NCBI RefSeq assembly: GCF_017599305.1
Contig: NZ_JAGFWR010000008.1
Location: forward strand, 1-64,000
Origin: Micromonospora antibiotica
GTDB lineage: Bacteria; Actinomycetota; Actinomycetes; Mycobacteriales; Micromonosporaceae
Direction of reading: 5' to 3'
Length of the DNA: 64,000 nt
In this document: piece after piece, positions 33,508-42,607 of the stretch
How the letters are laid out: every line of letters begins with the position of its first letter
Position numbering within the stretch: the stretch's first letter is position 1
The notes under the pieces: model-generated
Database searches by the model: none
What the model was told of the DNA's origin: nothing
Seen by the model: the letters and a program-made list of their open reading frames with translations, nothing else
Position numbers and translations under genes: made by a program

Positions 33508-34008
33508 TCAGCTGGACGCCCCGGGTGGGCCGGTGACCGGGGGGTCCACCAGGTCGCCGGACGGCCGCCGAGAAGTGTCCTGGTCGTCGGACCGGGCCGC
33601 CGGTTCGTGTTCGCGCCGGTGGTCCGAGCCGTGCTGTCGGCCCGGCTCGCGCGCCGGGTCGCCGAGGTGCAGCTCGGCGGTGTCCCGCCAGCCGGCGCGT
33701 TCGTCGTCCCCGCCCGCCGGGCCGGTCGGCGCGCTGCTCACCGGGCCGGTCGGCGTGGCGCTCACCCGGCCGGCCGGAGTGAGGGCCGGCTCGCCATCGG
33801 CCGGCGGGACCGGGCGGTCCGGGGTGCGGGCCGAGCGCACCGCCCCGACCAGCCCGAGCACTCCGATGAGCACCAGCGCGCCGGCCAGGAACCAGCCCAC
33901 CGCGGGCAGGGCCAGCCCGAGGATCTGGGCGAGCAGCCACCAGAGGGAGAGCCCGACGAAGAGCAGCCCGAAGACGAACGACACCAGATCGGTGCGATGG
34001 CCCTTCAC
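33508..34008 (-). CDS. Small two-TM membrane protein
   Basis: 166 residues. Two hydrophobic helices (about 9-29 FVFGLLFVGLSLWWLLAQILG and 33-57 LPAVGWFLAGALVLIGVLGL) are followed by a polar Pro/Arg/Asp-rich cytoplasmic tail. Its GTG start overlaps the stop of the upstream PspC gene by 4 nt (GTGA), so they are translationally coupled and probably act together. I do not recognise a named family. Confidence 0.7.
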   Translation of the reverse strand: MKGHRTDLVSFVFGLLFVGLSLWWLLAQILGLALPAVGWFLAGALVLIGVLGLVGAVRSARTPDRPVPPADGEPALTPAGRVSATPTGPVSSAPTGPAGGDDERAGWRDTAELHLGDPAREPGRQHGSDHRREHEPAARSDDQDTSRRPSGDLVDPPVTGPPGASS

Positions 34009-35603
34009 CGGATCACCTCCAGATTGCCCGCGTTGACGTGGACGGTGAGCCGCAGCGTGCCGCCGCCGGCCCCGTCCAGCCCCAGATCGGTGACCTGGCG
34101 TCCCTGCCCGTCCAACCCGGAGCTGCTCTTCCCGAAGACGGTGGCCTCCCCGGCCTTGACGTTCGTCACGGCCGTGACGTCCACGTTCGGCGGCACCACG
34201 ATGGTGGCCTCCCCGAAGTTGACCACCACGGTCAGGTCGGTGTCCCGCTTGTCGAAGTCCACCGCACGCAGGTCCAGGGTCGCGTCACCGAAGCTGTTCT
34301 CGTAGCGGTCGGCCAGCTCCTGGTAACTGGTCGGGGCCCAGGTGACCGCCCCGTCGACACCCCGGACCCGGTCGTAGGACTCGGCGACCGTGGCGACACC
34401 GAGAGCGGCGGCGGCGACCAGGCCGAGGGCGATCAGCCAGCGGGCCCGGCCGAACCAGGTGCCGACGAGCAGCCCGAACCCGATGGTGGCGAGCACCGCC
34501 GCGAAGTAGCCGGCGGCGCCGATCGGGAAGACGTCCAGCAGGTCCAGGATGGCGACCACGCCGAGGGCCAGGAAGATCAGTGAGAAGGTCGCGGCACCCA
34601 GCGCCGACCGTTCCTTCGGTTTCTTCGGCGGTTTGACCCGGGGTGCGGGCGGCGGCGGTGGGGGAGGGCCCCCGGCGTACGGGCCGTGGGGCGCGAACGG
34701 CGGCCGGTAGCCCGTACCGGTGGGTGGGACGGTCACCGGCGCGGCGGCGGGCACACCGGTCAGCGGTGGCCGGGGCGGCCAGGCCGGTGCCTCCGCCCGG
34801 GTCGCCGCCAGCTCCATCGGCGCGGCCGGTGGCCAGGCCGGTAGCGGTGCGGTACGGGTCTGCGCCGGCCAGCCGGCCGGTTCGCCGGTGCGGGCCGCCG
34901 GCCACCCCGCGGGTTGCCCGCCACGATCCGACGGGAACGGGGGTGCCGGCGGGGCGGGTGCCACCGGGGCGAAGGGGGCCGGCCAACCGACCGGGGGGAC
35001 CGGTCCGGGCGGGGCGGCCGGGCCGGGCGGTGGACCGGCGGCGGCCGGCACGCCGGGGCGGCTCTCCCGGTTGAGCAGCAGCGCACCACCGATGAGGATG
35101 GCCGCGCCCAGCAGCACCGCCCGGAACGCGTCGGTGACGATGTAACCGAAGCCCACCGCGACCGTGATGGTCAACAGGATCACGGTGATCGGGGACATGC
35201 TCGACCGGCCCCGACCCAGCATCGACTCCAGCGGCGAGGCGCTGTCCCCCTCGCCCGGGATGATCAGCCAGGCGGCCACGTAGACCAGGATGCCGACCCC
35301 GCCGAAGAACCCGAGCACCGCGAGGAGCACCCGCCACAGCACCGGGTCGGTGTTGGTGGCCCGGCCGATGGCCGCGCAGACCCCGGCCAGGTAGCGGCCG
35401 TCACGGGGCCGGACCAGGCCGTACCGTGAGGTGAAGCTGGCGCCTCCGGACGGTGGGGGATACCCCCCGGGCGGTTGCGGCGTGTCGTCGCCCCCCGTGG
35501 GCGACGGGGACGCCGGGGGTGGCCCGGCGGCGGAGCCGGGCGGCGGCATACCACCCGGTGCGGCCACCGGAGGGTACGGCGGCGGGGCAGGGTCCTCGGT
35601 CAT
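34005..35603 (-). CDS. PspC-domain protein with C-terminal LiaF/DUF4097-like adhesin fold
   Basis: 532 residues. A Pro/Gly-rich cytoplasmic N-terminus (1-60) precedes a PspC domain (about 60-120: YGLVRPRDGRYLAGVCAAIGRATNTDPVLWRVLL). Two to three further TMs, a long Pro-rich loop (about 190-345), two or three more TMs and a C-terminal beta-rich domain follow (about 455-532: SFGDATLDLRAVDF, NFGEATIVVPPNVDVTAVTNVKAGEATVFG). The last resembles the LiaF/DUF4097 sensor fold. ATG at 35603 has AGGA 7-8 nt upstream. Divergent from a PspC-type histidine kinase, as in LiaFSR-like envelope-stress modules. Confidence 0.85.
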   Translation of the reverse strand: MTEDPAPPPYPPVAAPGGMPPPGSAAGPPPASPSPTGGDDTPQPPGGYPPPSGGASFTSRYGLVRPRDGRYLAGVCAAIGRATNTDPVLWRVLLAVLGFFGGVGILVYVAAWLIIPGEGDSASPLESMLGRGRSSMSPITVILLTITVAVGFGYIVTDAFRAVLLGAAILIGGALLLNRESRPGVPAAAGPPPGPAAPPGPVPPVGWPAPFAPVAPAPPAPPFPSDRGGQPAGWPAARTGEPAGWPAQTRTAPLPAWPPAAPMELAATRAEAPAWPPRPPLTGVPAAAPVTVPPTGTGYRPPFAPHGPYAGGPPPPPPPAPRVKPPKKPKERSALGAATFSLIFLALGVVAILDLLDVFPIGAAGYFAAVLATIGFGLLVGTWFGRARWLIALGLVAAAALGVATVAESYDRVRGVDGAVTWAPTSYQELADRYENSFGDATLDLRAVDFDKRDTDLTVVVNFGEATIVVPPNVDVTAVTNVKAGEATVFGKSSSGLDGQGRQVTDLGLDGAGGGTLRLTVHVNAGNLEVIR

Positions 35604-35771
35604 GACTCGATCCTGCGGGGTCGCCGGGCCGAGTCGCCTCCGGAACCGACCCTGACCCCACCCTGAGATCCCGGTGGGCGGATGTCCGGGGCGTCCCCGT
35701 GGTCGGTGCCGTCGTCCCCGTGTGACGATCGGAGCGGCACCACACTCCGGGGTGTCCGTCCGCCACCCACC

Positions 35772-37037
35772 GTGACCAGGGAGCCTCCGATCAGCGTCGT
35801 GACCCCGCCGCCGCGCCTCTACCGGGCGCCCGAGCACCGGCTGGCCGCCGGTGTGGCCGCCGGCATCGCCGACCATCTCGGCATCTCGGTGCTGCGGGTA
35901 CGCGTCGCCTTCATGGTGCTGCTCGGGCTCAGCGGACTGGGGCTGCTGCTGTACGCGGCGTTCTGGGCGGTGGTGCCGCTGCGGCCGGGTGACACCGCGA
36001 CCCCGCCCCGGCGGGACCCCGGGCAGCTGCTGCCGTTCGTGGCGATCGGCCTCGGTGTGCTGCTGGTCCAGGTGCTGGTCTTCGACTCGGTCGGCGCGGC
36101 GGGCACCGCCGGTTGGCTGGTGGCGATCATCGCGGTCGGTGCCGGGGTGATCTGGCACCAGTCCGCGCCGGAGCGCCGCCGGCAGTGGAGCGGGTCGATG
36201 CCGGTGCCGTGGCTCGGCGCGGTGGTGGAGGAGAGCGACCGGCGGGCCTTCGTGCTCCGCTTCGCCGGGGGCGCGGTGCTGGTCGCCGTGGGCATCATCG
36301 GTGTGGCGGCGGTCTACTCGCCGGTGCAGAACCTCGACGCGGTGGTCAACGGGGTGATCTTCGCGTTGGTCGGGCTGGTCGGCGTCGGGGTGGTGGCCGC
36401 CCCGGTGCTGTGGCGCACGTGGAACCAGCTCCGCTCGGAGCGGGAGGGGCGCATCCGCGAGCAGGAGCGTGCCGAACTGGCCGCCATGGTGCACGACCAG
36501 GTGCTGCACACCCTGGCCCTGATCCAGCGCAACGCCAGCGACGTCAAGACGGTGCAGCGGCTCGCCCGGGGCCAGGAGCGGTCGTTGCGCAACTGGCTCT
36601 ACAAGCCGACCGCCTCGCCGACCGAACGGTTCGCGGCAGCGCTCGAACAGGCCGCCGCCGAGGTGGAGGACACCTTCGCGATCACCGTCGAGGCGGTGGT
36701 GGTGGGTGACCGGGAGACCGACGAACGGGTCGGGGCGCTGGTCGCGGCGGCCCGGGAGGCGCTTGTCAACGCGGCCCGCCATGCCGGGGTGCAGACGGTG
36801 TCGCTCTACGCCGAGGTCGAGCCGGAGCAGGTGAGCGTCTTCGTCCGGGACCGGGGCAAGGGCTTCGACCCGGATACGGTGGAGGATCACCGGCACGGCG
36901 TCCGAGGGTCGATCATCGGGCGGATGAAGCGGCACGGTGGCCGGGCGGAGATCCGTTCCGAGCCCGGGGAGGGGACGGAGGTCCGGTTGATGCTGCCGAT
37001 CACCGGCACCGGCTCCACGGCGGAAAGGGACAGCTGA
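35772..37037 (+). CDS. PspC-domain sensor histidine kinase (Lia/NarX-like)
   Basis: 421 residues from GTG 35772 (GTG at 35799 is an alternative; neither has a clear Shine-Dalgarno). The PspC domain comes first (RLYRAPEHRLAAGVAAGIADHLGI), then about five TM helices to residue 215. A HisKA_3 dimerisation helix (RAELAAMVHDQVLHTLALIQR, phospho-His in the HDQ) and a HATPase_c domain follow (AAREALVNAARHAGV, VRDRGKGFDPDTV, GSIIGRMKRHGGRAEI). No large extracellular sensor domain is present, so it likely senses membrane stress. The response regulator gene follows after 1 nt. Confidence 0.9.
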   Translation: MTREPPISVVTPPPRLYRAPEHRLAAGVAAGIADHLGISVLRVRVAFMVLLGLSGLGLLLYAAFWAVVPLRPGDTATPPRRDPGQLLPFVAIGLGVLLVQVLVFDSVGAAGTAGWLVAIIAVGAGVIWHQSAPERRRQWSGSMPVPWLGAVVEESDRRAFVLRFAGGAVLVAVGIIGVAAVYSPVQNLDAVVNGVIFALVGLVGVGVVAAPVLWRTWNQLRSEREGRIREQERAELAAMVHDQVLHTLALIQRNASDVKTVQRLARGQERSLRNWLYKPTASPTERFAAALEQAAAEVEDTFAITVEAVVVGDRETDERVGALVAAAREALVNAARHAGVQTVSLYAEVEPEQVSVFVRDRGKGFDPDTVEDHRHGVRGSIIGRMKRHGGRAEIRSEPGEGTEVRLMLPITGTGSTAERDS

Positions 37038-37038
37038 G

Positions 37039-37725
37039 ATGGCGGAGCAGTCGATGGAACCGGGTTCGGACGCCCCGACCCGGGTGGAGCGGTTGCGGGT
37101 CTTCCTGGTCGACGACCACGCCATGTTCCGGGCCGGGGTCCGGGCCGAGCTGGGCGCACACGTCGAGGTGGTCGGGGAGGCGAGCACGGTGGCCGAGGCG
37201 GTCGCCCGGATCGCCGCGACCGGGCCGGAAGTGGTGCTGCTCGACGTGCACATGCCCGACGGTGGGGGGCGGGCGGTGCTGGAGGCGATGCGCCGTAGCC
37301 ACCCGCAGGTGAAGTTCCTGGCGCTGAGCGTGTCCGACGCCGCCGAGGACGTGATCGGGCTGATCCGGGCGGGTGCCCGGGGCTACGTGACCAAGACCAT
37401 CTCCCCGGACGAGCTGACCGACGCGATCCGCCGGGTGGCCGACGGGGACGCCGTGTTCAGCCCCCGGCTGGCCGGGTTCGTGCTGGACGCCTTCGCGGCC
37501 CGGCCGGACGCCCCGGTCGCCGACCCCGAGCTGGACCAGCTCACCAACCGCGAGCGCGAGGTGCTGCGCCTACTCGCCCGGGGGTACGCGTACAAGGAGA
37601 TCGCCAAGGAGCTGTTCATCTCGATCAAGACGGTCGAGACGCACGTGTCGAACGTGCTGCGCAAGCTCCAGATGTCCAACCGGTACGAGTTGTCCCGCTG
37701 GGCGGCGGACCGACGACTCGTCTGA
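37039..37725 (+). CDS. NarL/LuxR-family response regulator (LiaR-like)
   Basis: 228 residues. The receiver (about 18-135) has VFLVDDHAMFRAGV with the acidic pair, phospho-Asp in VVLLDVHMPDGGG, and the conserved Ser/Lys in ALSVSDAAEDV and GYVTKTI. The LuxR HTH (about 160-225) reads LTNREREVLRLLARGYAYKEIAKELF and KTVETHVSNVLRKLQM. It starts 1 nt after the kinase stop, so they form a cognate pair. The likely targets are the divergent PspC operon and its own operon. Confidence 0.93.
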   Translation: MAEQSMEPGSDAPTRVERLRVFLVDDHAMFRAGVRAELGAHVEVVGEASTVAEAVARIAATGPEVVLLDVHMPDGGGRAVLEAMRRSHPQVKFLALSVSDAAEDVIGLIRAGARGYVTKTISPDELTDAIRRVADGDAVFSPRLAGFVLDAFAARPDAPVADPELDQLTNREREVLRLLARGYAYKEIAKELFISIKTVETHVSNVLRKLQMSNRYELSRWAADRRLV

Positions 37726-37893
37726 GACCTCCCATTCCGGGAGCATCGCCCCAGGGCTGACAAGAGATCAATTCGTGTCGCATAATGCCCCGTCGCCTTC
37801 GCGCGTGCGGGTGGTGTCACGACCCCGCCCGGGGGCGACGCACACCGGCCCGCCGGGAGCGGGCCCACCCCTGGGGAGAGGTGCACGGAACTG

Positions 37894-39087
37894 ATGTTCG
37901 GACAACGAGGACGACGCTGGGCGGGTATCGCCACGGCGCTCGTCACCGGTGGCGCGCTGGTGCTCGCCGCAGCCGGTCCGGCCGCCGCCGAGCCGGCGAC
38001 GAAGGGCGTGGCGCGGGCGGTGCCGGGCACCGGCGTCACGCTCAAGCTGGACGGTCGGGCGCAGAAGACCTCGGCGCTGGCCCTGGAGTTGAAGGACGGC
38101 ACCGTGCCGGTCTTCTGCATCGACTTCCACACCCCGGTGGCCCGCGACGGCGAGTACGCCGAGGGCACCTGGGGCGAGTCGGAGGTGAAGAACCTCGGCC
38201 GGGTGCAGTGGGTGCTCACCCACGGCTACCCCAACGCCGACCGGGCGAAGCTGCTCGCCGCCGCCGGGGCCACCCTGCCCGCCGGGCTGCCCGACTCCCG
38301 GCGTGACACGCTGCTCTACTTCGGCACCCAGACCGCCGTCTGGCACTTCAGTGACGGCATCACCCTGGGCGACTGGGAGCGGGGGCTGACCGCCGCCGCC
38401 GAGTACGACGTGATCCGTCGGGTGCACGATTACCTGGTGCGCAACGCCACCGACCAGCCGGAGCCGAAGGCCGAGCTGAGCCTGGACCCGGCGTCGGCCA
38501 CCGCGACCACCGGCGGGCGTGCCGGGCCGTTCACGGTGCACGGGCCGGCGGGGGAGATCGCGCTGAAGGTCGAGGGTGGCCGTGCCGTCGACGCCGAGGG
38601 GCGTCCGGTCGGTACGACCACCAACGGTGGCCGGTTCTGGCTGACCGCAACCGCCGCCGGTCGGGTCACCGTGACGGTCTCCGCGCCGGACTCGGTCTCC
38701 TTCGGCCGGGTCTTCCTCTTCTCCGGCGGCAAGAACGCCAAGCAGAAGCTGATCCTGGGTGGCAGCACCGGCACCTCGGTGAACGCCGACGCGGCAGCGA
38801 GTTTCGCCGCCGCCCCCGCCTCGCCGTCGCCGTCGGCCACCCCGTCCGGGTCGCCGTCACCGTCGCCGTCCCCCTCGGCCGCGTCGCCGTCGCCGTCGGC
38901 CACCCCGGTCGAGTCCTCATCGCCGGCCAGCCCGGCACCGTCGACCTCGCCCGCCAGCAACGGTGGCGGGCTGCCGTTGACCGGTTCGCCGGTCGCGCTG
39001 GCCGCCCTGGCGGGGCTGGCGTTGCTGGCCTTCGGCGCGGTGGCCGTGCTGCTGGTCCGTCGTCGCAAGGTCCACTTCACCGTCTGA
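37894..39087 (+). CDS. Sortase-anchored thioester-domain surface protein
   Basis: 397 residues. Signal peptide 1-32 (LVTGGALVLAAAGPAAA). The thioester domain (about 40-190) has the diagnostic Cys75 in VFCIDFHTP and Gln146 in YFGTQTAVWHFSDG, which form an internal Cys-Gln thioester in this family. An immunoglobulin-like domain (about 190-300) and a Ser/Pro-rich stalk (305-355) follow. The wall signal is LPLTG (360-364) plus TM helix and RRRK tail. Thioester proteins covalently capture host or environmental nucleophiles. No sortase gene is adjacent. ATG at 37894 follows GGGGAGAGG. Confidence 0.9.
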   Translation: MFGQRGRRWAGIATALVTGGALVLAAAGPAAAEPATKGVARAVPGTGVTLKLDGRAQKTSALALELKDGTVPVFCIDFHTPVARDGEYAEGTWGESEVKNLGRVQWVLTHGYPNADRAKLLAAAGATLPAGLPDSRRDTLLYFGTQTAVWHFSDGITLGDWERGLTAAAEYDVIRRVHDYLVRNATDQPEPKAELSLDPASATATTGGRAGPFTVHGPAGEIALKVEGGRAVDAEGRPVGTTTNGGRFWLTATAAGRVTVTVSAPDSVSFGRVFLFSGGKNAKQKLILGGSTGTSVNADAAASFAAAPASPSPSATPSGSPSPSPSPSAASPSPSATPVESSSPASPAPSTSPASNGGGLPLTGSPVALAALAGLALLAFGAVAVLLVRRRKVHFTV

Positions 39088-39101
39088 CGTACGGCTCCCT
39101 G

Positions 39102-39131
39102 CGGCCCCGGCACCCGACGGTGCCGGGGCCG
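39102..39131 (+). terminator. Terminator of the thioester protein gene
   Basis: 13-bp perfect stem (39102-39114 with 39119-39131) and loop CGAC, 14 nt after the stop, followed by GCTGTTTC. Confidence 0.75.
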
Positions 39132-39806
39132 GCTGTTTCACCGGTCACCCCTGCGGGGGCCCCGAGACCCGGTGGCGTGGGGGCGGTGTGGCGGAGGGGC
39201 CGGTCGTCGGCGGGCGGCGGCCGGCAGTCACCTGCGGTGCAGGTGTGTCGACTGTCTTCGGCCGGCTGGCTGGGACTGTGCTCCGGCTGGCCGAAGCCGC
39301 CCTCAGCCGGACGGGCAGAAAGCGGTGACGCCCGGTGGAGGTCGGAGCACGCCAACCGGACGGCGGCAAAGCTCACACTGCTGACCCTGCGGTCACCACC
39401 CGGTCGAGCGGACTTGCTGTCTTACCTGCTCAGAGCGGTACGACCAGGGCATCTCATGATCTTTTCTCAAGTATCGGCAACACGGCAGGCAACTAACGGC
39501 TTGATAACGGCACCTTCACGTAATGGGCCGGTGGGTGTCACAGTGGCAGCACCTCACCCCCGATGTGAGGCACCCGTGTGTCCCGGCCGACCACGTCGCC
39601 GCTGCCTCCGGCACGGATCGTGGTCGTCGAGCCTGCCCGGGAGCCGAGTGCGGGGGTGTGGTGGCCCGGCGGATCGGTACCCCTGGGGTGTCCCGATTTC
39701 TCTGCGGTAACCGGTGATCTGTAACACATGATCGCCGTGCGGTGTCACCCCCCAACGTGCGTGAAACCCACGACGGAACCAGGTTAGAAAGAGGAGGCCC
39801 CTCGGA
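39132..39806 (+). other. Long intergenic region upstream of the oligopeptide importer operon
   Basis: About 675 bp without a credible gene. The second half is locally AT-richer (CTCATGATCTTTTCTCAAG near 39458, GGCTTGATAACGGCACC near 39500, GATCTGTAACACATGATCG near 39717) and presumably holds the operon promoter and regulator sites. No -35/-10 pair stands out. It ends with GAGGAGG before oppA. Confidence 0.5.
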
Positions 39807-41450
39807 ATGAGAGTCTCGAAGCGGGCGAGCGGCGCCATTGCGATGGGTGCGGCGTTCGCGCTCATCGCGTCCGGCTGCTCCAGCGGTAACGACGACGAAG
39901 GCAGCAGCGGCGCCAGCAGCTCGGACGGGGCCATCGTCGTCGACGGCACCGAGCCGGAGAACCCCCTGGTTCCGGCGAACACCACCGAGACCGGTGGCGG
40001 CAAGATCATCGACTGGCTCTGGACCGGTCTGGTCGAGTACCCCAACAACGGTGGTGCGCCGCAGAACGCGCTGGCCGAGTCGATCGAGACGACCGACTCC
40101 AAGGTCTACAAGATCAAGATCAAGCAGAACACGAAGTTCCACGACGGCACCGTCGTCAAGGCCAAGAACTTCGTGGACGCCTGGAACTGGGGCGCGTACT
40201 CGCCGAACGGCGCGCAGAACGCCAGCTTCTTCGCCGACATCGCCGGCTTCGAGGACGTCAACACCTCCGACCCGGACGGTGACGGCCCGAAGAAGGCGCC
40301 CGAGCCCAAGGCCAAGGAGATGTCCGGCCTCAAGGTCGTCGACGACTGGAACTTCGAGGTCACGCTCGCCGCGCCGACCGCCGTGTTCCCGACCAAGCTC
40401 GGCTACAGCACCTTCATGCCGCTGCCGGACGCCTTCTTCTCGCAGGGCGCCGAGGCCTTCGGCAAGAAGCCGATCGGCAACGGCCCGGTCAGCTTCGTCT
40501 CGTGGGAGAACAACGTCGCGATCAAGCTGACGCGGTTCGACGACTACAACCTGCGCGACAAGATGAAGATCAAGGACGTCAACGTCAAGATCTACCAGGA
40601 CGACACGGCGGCCTACAACGACCTGGTCTCCAACAACCTGGACTTCCAGCAGCAGGTTCCGGTCTCCTCGCTGGCCGGCGACAAGTGGAAGGCCGACCTG
40701 GCCGACCGGGCGATCCCGTCGACCACGCCGTCCACCGGCATCATCGCGTTCCCGATCTACGACAAGCGCTTCCAGAACCCGAAGCTGCGCAAGGCGATCT
40801 CGCTGTCGATCAACCGGCAGGAGATCACCGACAAGATCTTCTTCGGTAACCGCAAGCCGGCCGACAGCTGGGCCAACCCGCTGACCCCGGGTGCCAAGCC
40901 GGGCAACTGCACCGCCTGCCAGTTCAAGCCGGACGAGGCCAAGGCCCTGCTGGCCGAGGCCGGTGGCTTCACCGGGCAGCTGAAGATGTACTACAACGCC
41001 GACGCCAGCCACAAGGACTGGATGGAGGCCGTCGCCGGGCAGGTCAAGAACACCCTGGGTATCGACGCGGTCGCCGTCGGTGTGCCGACCTTCGCGGTCT
41101 TCCGGCAGAACATCAACGCCCACAAGATGGACGGTGCCTACCGTGCCGGTTGGCAGCAGGACTACCCGGACGTGGAGAACTGGGTCAACCCGCTCTACGT
41201 GACCGGTGGCTCCTCGAACGACGGTCTCTACAGCAACCCCGAGGTGGACGCCCTGGCCAAGCAGGCCAGCTCCGCCCCGAGCCTGGAGGCCTCGCACGAG
41301 CTGTTCGCCAAGGCGGTCGAGAAGATCGACCAGGACGTTCCGTCGATGCCGATCTACTTCGGTGGCCAGCAGTCCGGTCACTCCGAGAAGATCAAGAAGA
41401 TGGAGCTGACCAACGTCGGCGAGCTCGACATCACCTCCGTCGAGCTCTGA
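39807..41450 (+). CDS. Oligopeptide-binding lipoprotein of an ABC importer (SBP family 5)
   Basis: 547 residues. Lipobox LIASGC (Cys24) with a Ser/Asp linker. The SBP_bac_5 fold has FHDGTVVKAKNFVDAWNWG, GPVSFVSWENNVAIKLTRFDDY, LRKAISLSINRQEITDKIFFG and ADSWANPLTPGA. It is DppA/OppA-like and captures peptides outside the membrane for the permeases and ATPases that follow. ATG at 39807 has GAGGAGG 9 nt upstream. It is first of a five-gene operon and separated from the permease by a hairpin. Confidence 0.93.
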   Translation: MRVSKRASGAIAMGAAFALIASGCSSGNDDEGSSGASSSDGAIVVDGTEPENPLVPANTTETGGGKIIDWLWTGLVEYPNNGGAPQNALAESIETTDSKVYKIKIKQNTKFHDGTVVKAKNFVDAWNWGAYSPNGAQNASFFADIAGFEDVNTSDPDGDGPKKAPEPKAKEMSGLKVVDDWNFEVTLAAPTAVFPTKLGYSTFMPLPDAFFSQGAEAFGKKPIGNGPVSFVSWENNVAIKLTRFDDYNLRDKMKIKDVNVKIYQDDTAAYNDLVSNNLDFQQQVPVSSLAGDKWKADLADRAIPSTTPSTGIIAFPIYDKRFQNPKLRKAISLSINRQEITDKIFFGNRKPADSWANPLTPGAKPGNCTACQFKPDEAKALLAEAGGFTGQLKMYYNADASHKDWMEAVAGQVKNTLGIDAVAVGVPTFAVFRQNINAHKMDGAYRAGWQQDYPDVENWVNPLYVTGGSSNDGLYSNPEVDALAKQASSAPSLEASHELFAKAVEKIDQDVPSMPIYFGGQQSGHSEKIKKMELTNVGELDITSVEL

Positions 41451-41464
41451 TCCGTTCGGTCTGA

Positions 41465-41504
41465 CCCCGGGTCGGGCTCGCCTACCGGTGAGCCCGACCC
41501 GGGG
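41465..41504 (+). terminator. Intra-operon hairpin after the binding-protein gene
   Basis: 15-bp perfect arms (41465-41479 and 41490-41504) with a 10-nt loop, 14 nt after the stop and no T-tract. It probably reduces read-through or protects the binding-protein message. Confidence 0.7.
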
Positions 41505-41605
41505 CCGTTCCGCGAGTGCGTGCACCCCACCCCTCGCCACGTTGTCGCCACCCGTGTCGGCCGCACCCCCGCCCCCGGCACACCCCTTGTCAGGAGGACC
41601 ACCCC

Positions 41606-42532
41606 ATGGGCCGTTATCTGGTGAGACGGCTGCTCCAACTCGTCCCGGTCTTCATCGGGACGACGCTGATGATCTACCTGCTGGTGTGGAAGGTCCCCGG
41701 GGACCCGTTCGCCGGCAAGTGCGGTGACCGTGGCTGTCCGGACAACTACCGGGCCATGATGACCGAGAAGTTCCAGCTGGATCAGCCCTGGTTCGTGCAG
41801 TACGCCACCTACATGAAGAACCTCCTGCAAGGCGACTTCGGGACCACCTGGTCGGGGCGCGACGTCGGCGAGATCATCGCCATCGCGTACCCGAACACCC
41901 TCAAGCTGGCCCTGGTGGCCCTGGTCATCGAGGGTGTCATCGGTCTCACCGCCGGTGTGCTCACCGGCCTGCGCCGCAACGGCTTCCTGGACAACCTGGT
42001 CCTCGTCTCCACGCTCTTCCTGATCGCGCTGCCGGTCTTCGTGGTCGGCTTCGTGCTCCAGTGGTTCTTCGGTGTGAAGCTCGGCATCGTCAAGCCGACC
42101 GTCTCCAACGAGATGCGGATCACCGAACTGCTCCTACCGGGCTTCGTGCTGGGTAGCGCGTCGATGGCGTACATCGCCCGGGTGTCACGCACCAGCATCG
42201 CGGAGAACCGCCGGGCCGACTACGTGCGTACCGCGATCGCCAAGGGGCTGCCGATGCGCCGGGTGGTCGGTATCCACCTGCTGCGCAACTCGCTGATCCC
42301 GGTGGTGACCCTGCTCGGCACCGACCTCGGCGCCCTGATGGGTGGCGCGATCATCACCGAGGGCATCTTCGGCATCAACGGCATCGGCCGCACCGTGCTG
42401 CGGGCGATCGTCACCAAGGAGAGCGCTACCGTTGTCTCCATCGTGGTCGTGCTGGTGCTCGTCTACCTGGTGATGAATCTGCTGGTGGACCTGCTCTACG
42501 CCGCACTGGACCCGAGGATCCGCTATGAGTGA
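41606..42532 (+). CDS. Oligopeptide ABC transporter permease (OppB/DppB type)
   Basis: 308 residues. N-terminal MGRYLVRRLLQLVPVFIGTT and GDPFAGKCGDRGCPDNYRAMM are the usual OppB start and first periplasmic loop. The EAA motif region reads RTAIAKGLPMRRVVGIHLLRN, followed by GGAIITEGIFGINGIGR. Six TM helices. ATG at 41606 has CAGGAGG 8 nt upstream. Pairs with the following OppC-type subunit. Confidence 0.93.
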   Translation: MGRYLVRRLLQLVPVFIGTTLMIYLLVWKVPGDPFAGKCGDRGCPDNYRAMMTEKFQLDQPWFVQYATYMKNLLQGDFGTTWSGRDVGEIIAIAYPNTLKLALVALVIEGVIGLTAGVLTGLRRNGFLDNLVLVSTLFLIALPVFVVGFVLQWFFGVKLGIVKPTVSNEMRITELLLPGFVLGSASMAYIARVSRTSIAENRRADYVRTAIAKGLPMRRVVGIHLLRNSLIPVVTLLGTDLGALMGGAIITEGIFGINGIGRTVLRAIVTKESATVVSIVVVLVLVYLVMNLLVDLLYAALDPRIRYE

Positions 42533-42607
42533 GCGCAGCAGCGAACGAATCGTCATTGCAGTGTGCGCGGGCAACCAGGCCGGCGCCGAGCGCAGCGAGG
42601 TGCAGGC
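42530..42607 (+). repeat. Atypical oppB-oppC spacer with GAGCGCAGC repeat units
   Basis: GAGCGCAGC occurs at 42531 and again at 42588, each near an AGCGA/GCGAGG unit, flanking an unrelated core. Sequences of the form TGAGCGCAGCGAGCGAA recur between genes in Micromonospora and Salinispora genomes (recollection, not checked). An insertion of such a unit would explain this unusually long spacer within a tight operon. Confidence 0.5.

Noticed and set aside
34005..37253. A 1082-residue minus-strand frame suggesting a giant PspC fusion
   Set aside because: The real gene starts at ATG 35603 with a Shine-Dalgarno. The extension is antisense to the histidine kinase.
39120..39710. A 196-residue plus-strand ORF upstream of the oligopeptide importer
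   Set aside because: No ribosome site, no recognisable domain, starts inside a terminator, and crosses AT-richer promoter-like DNA.
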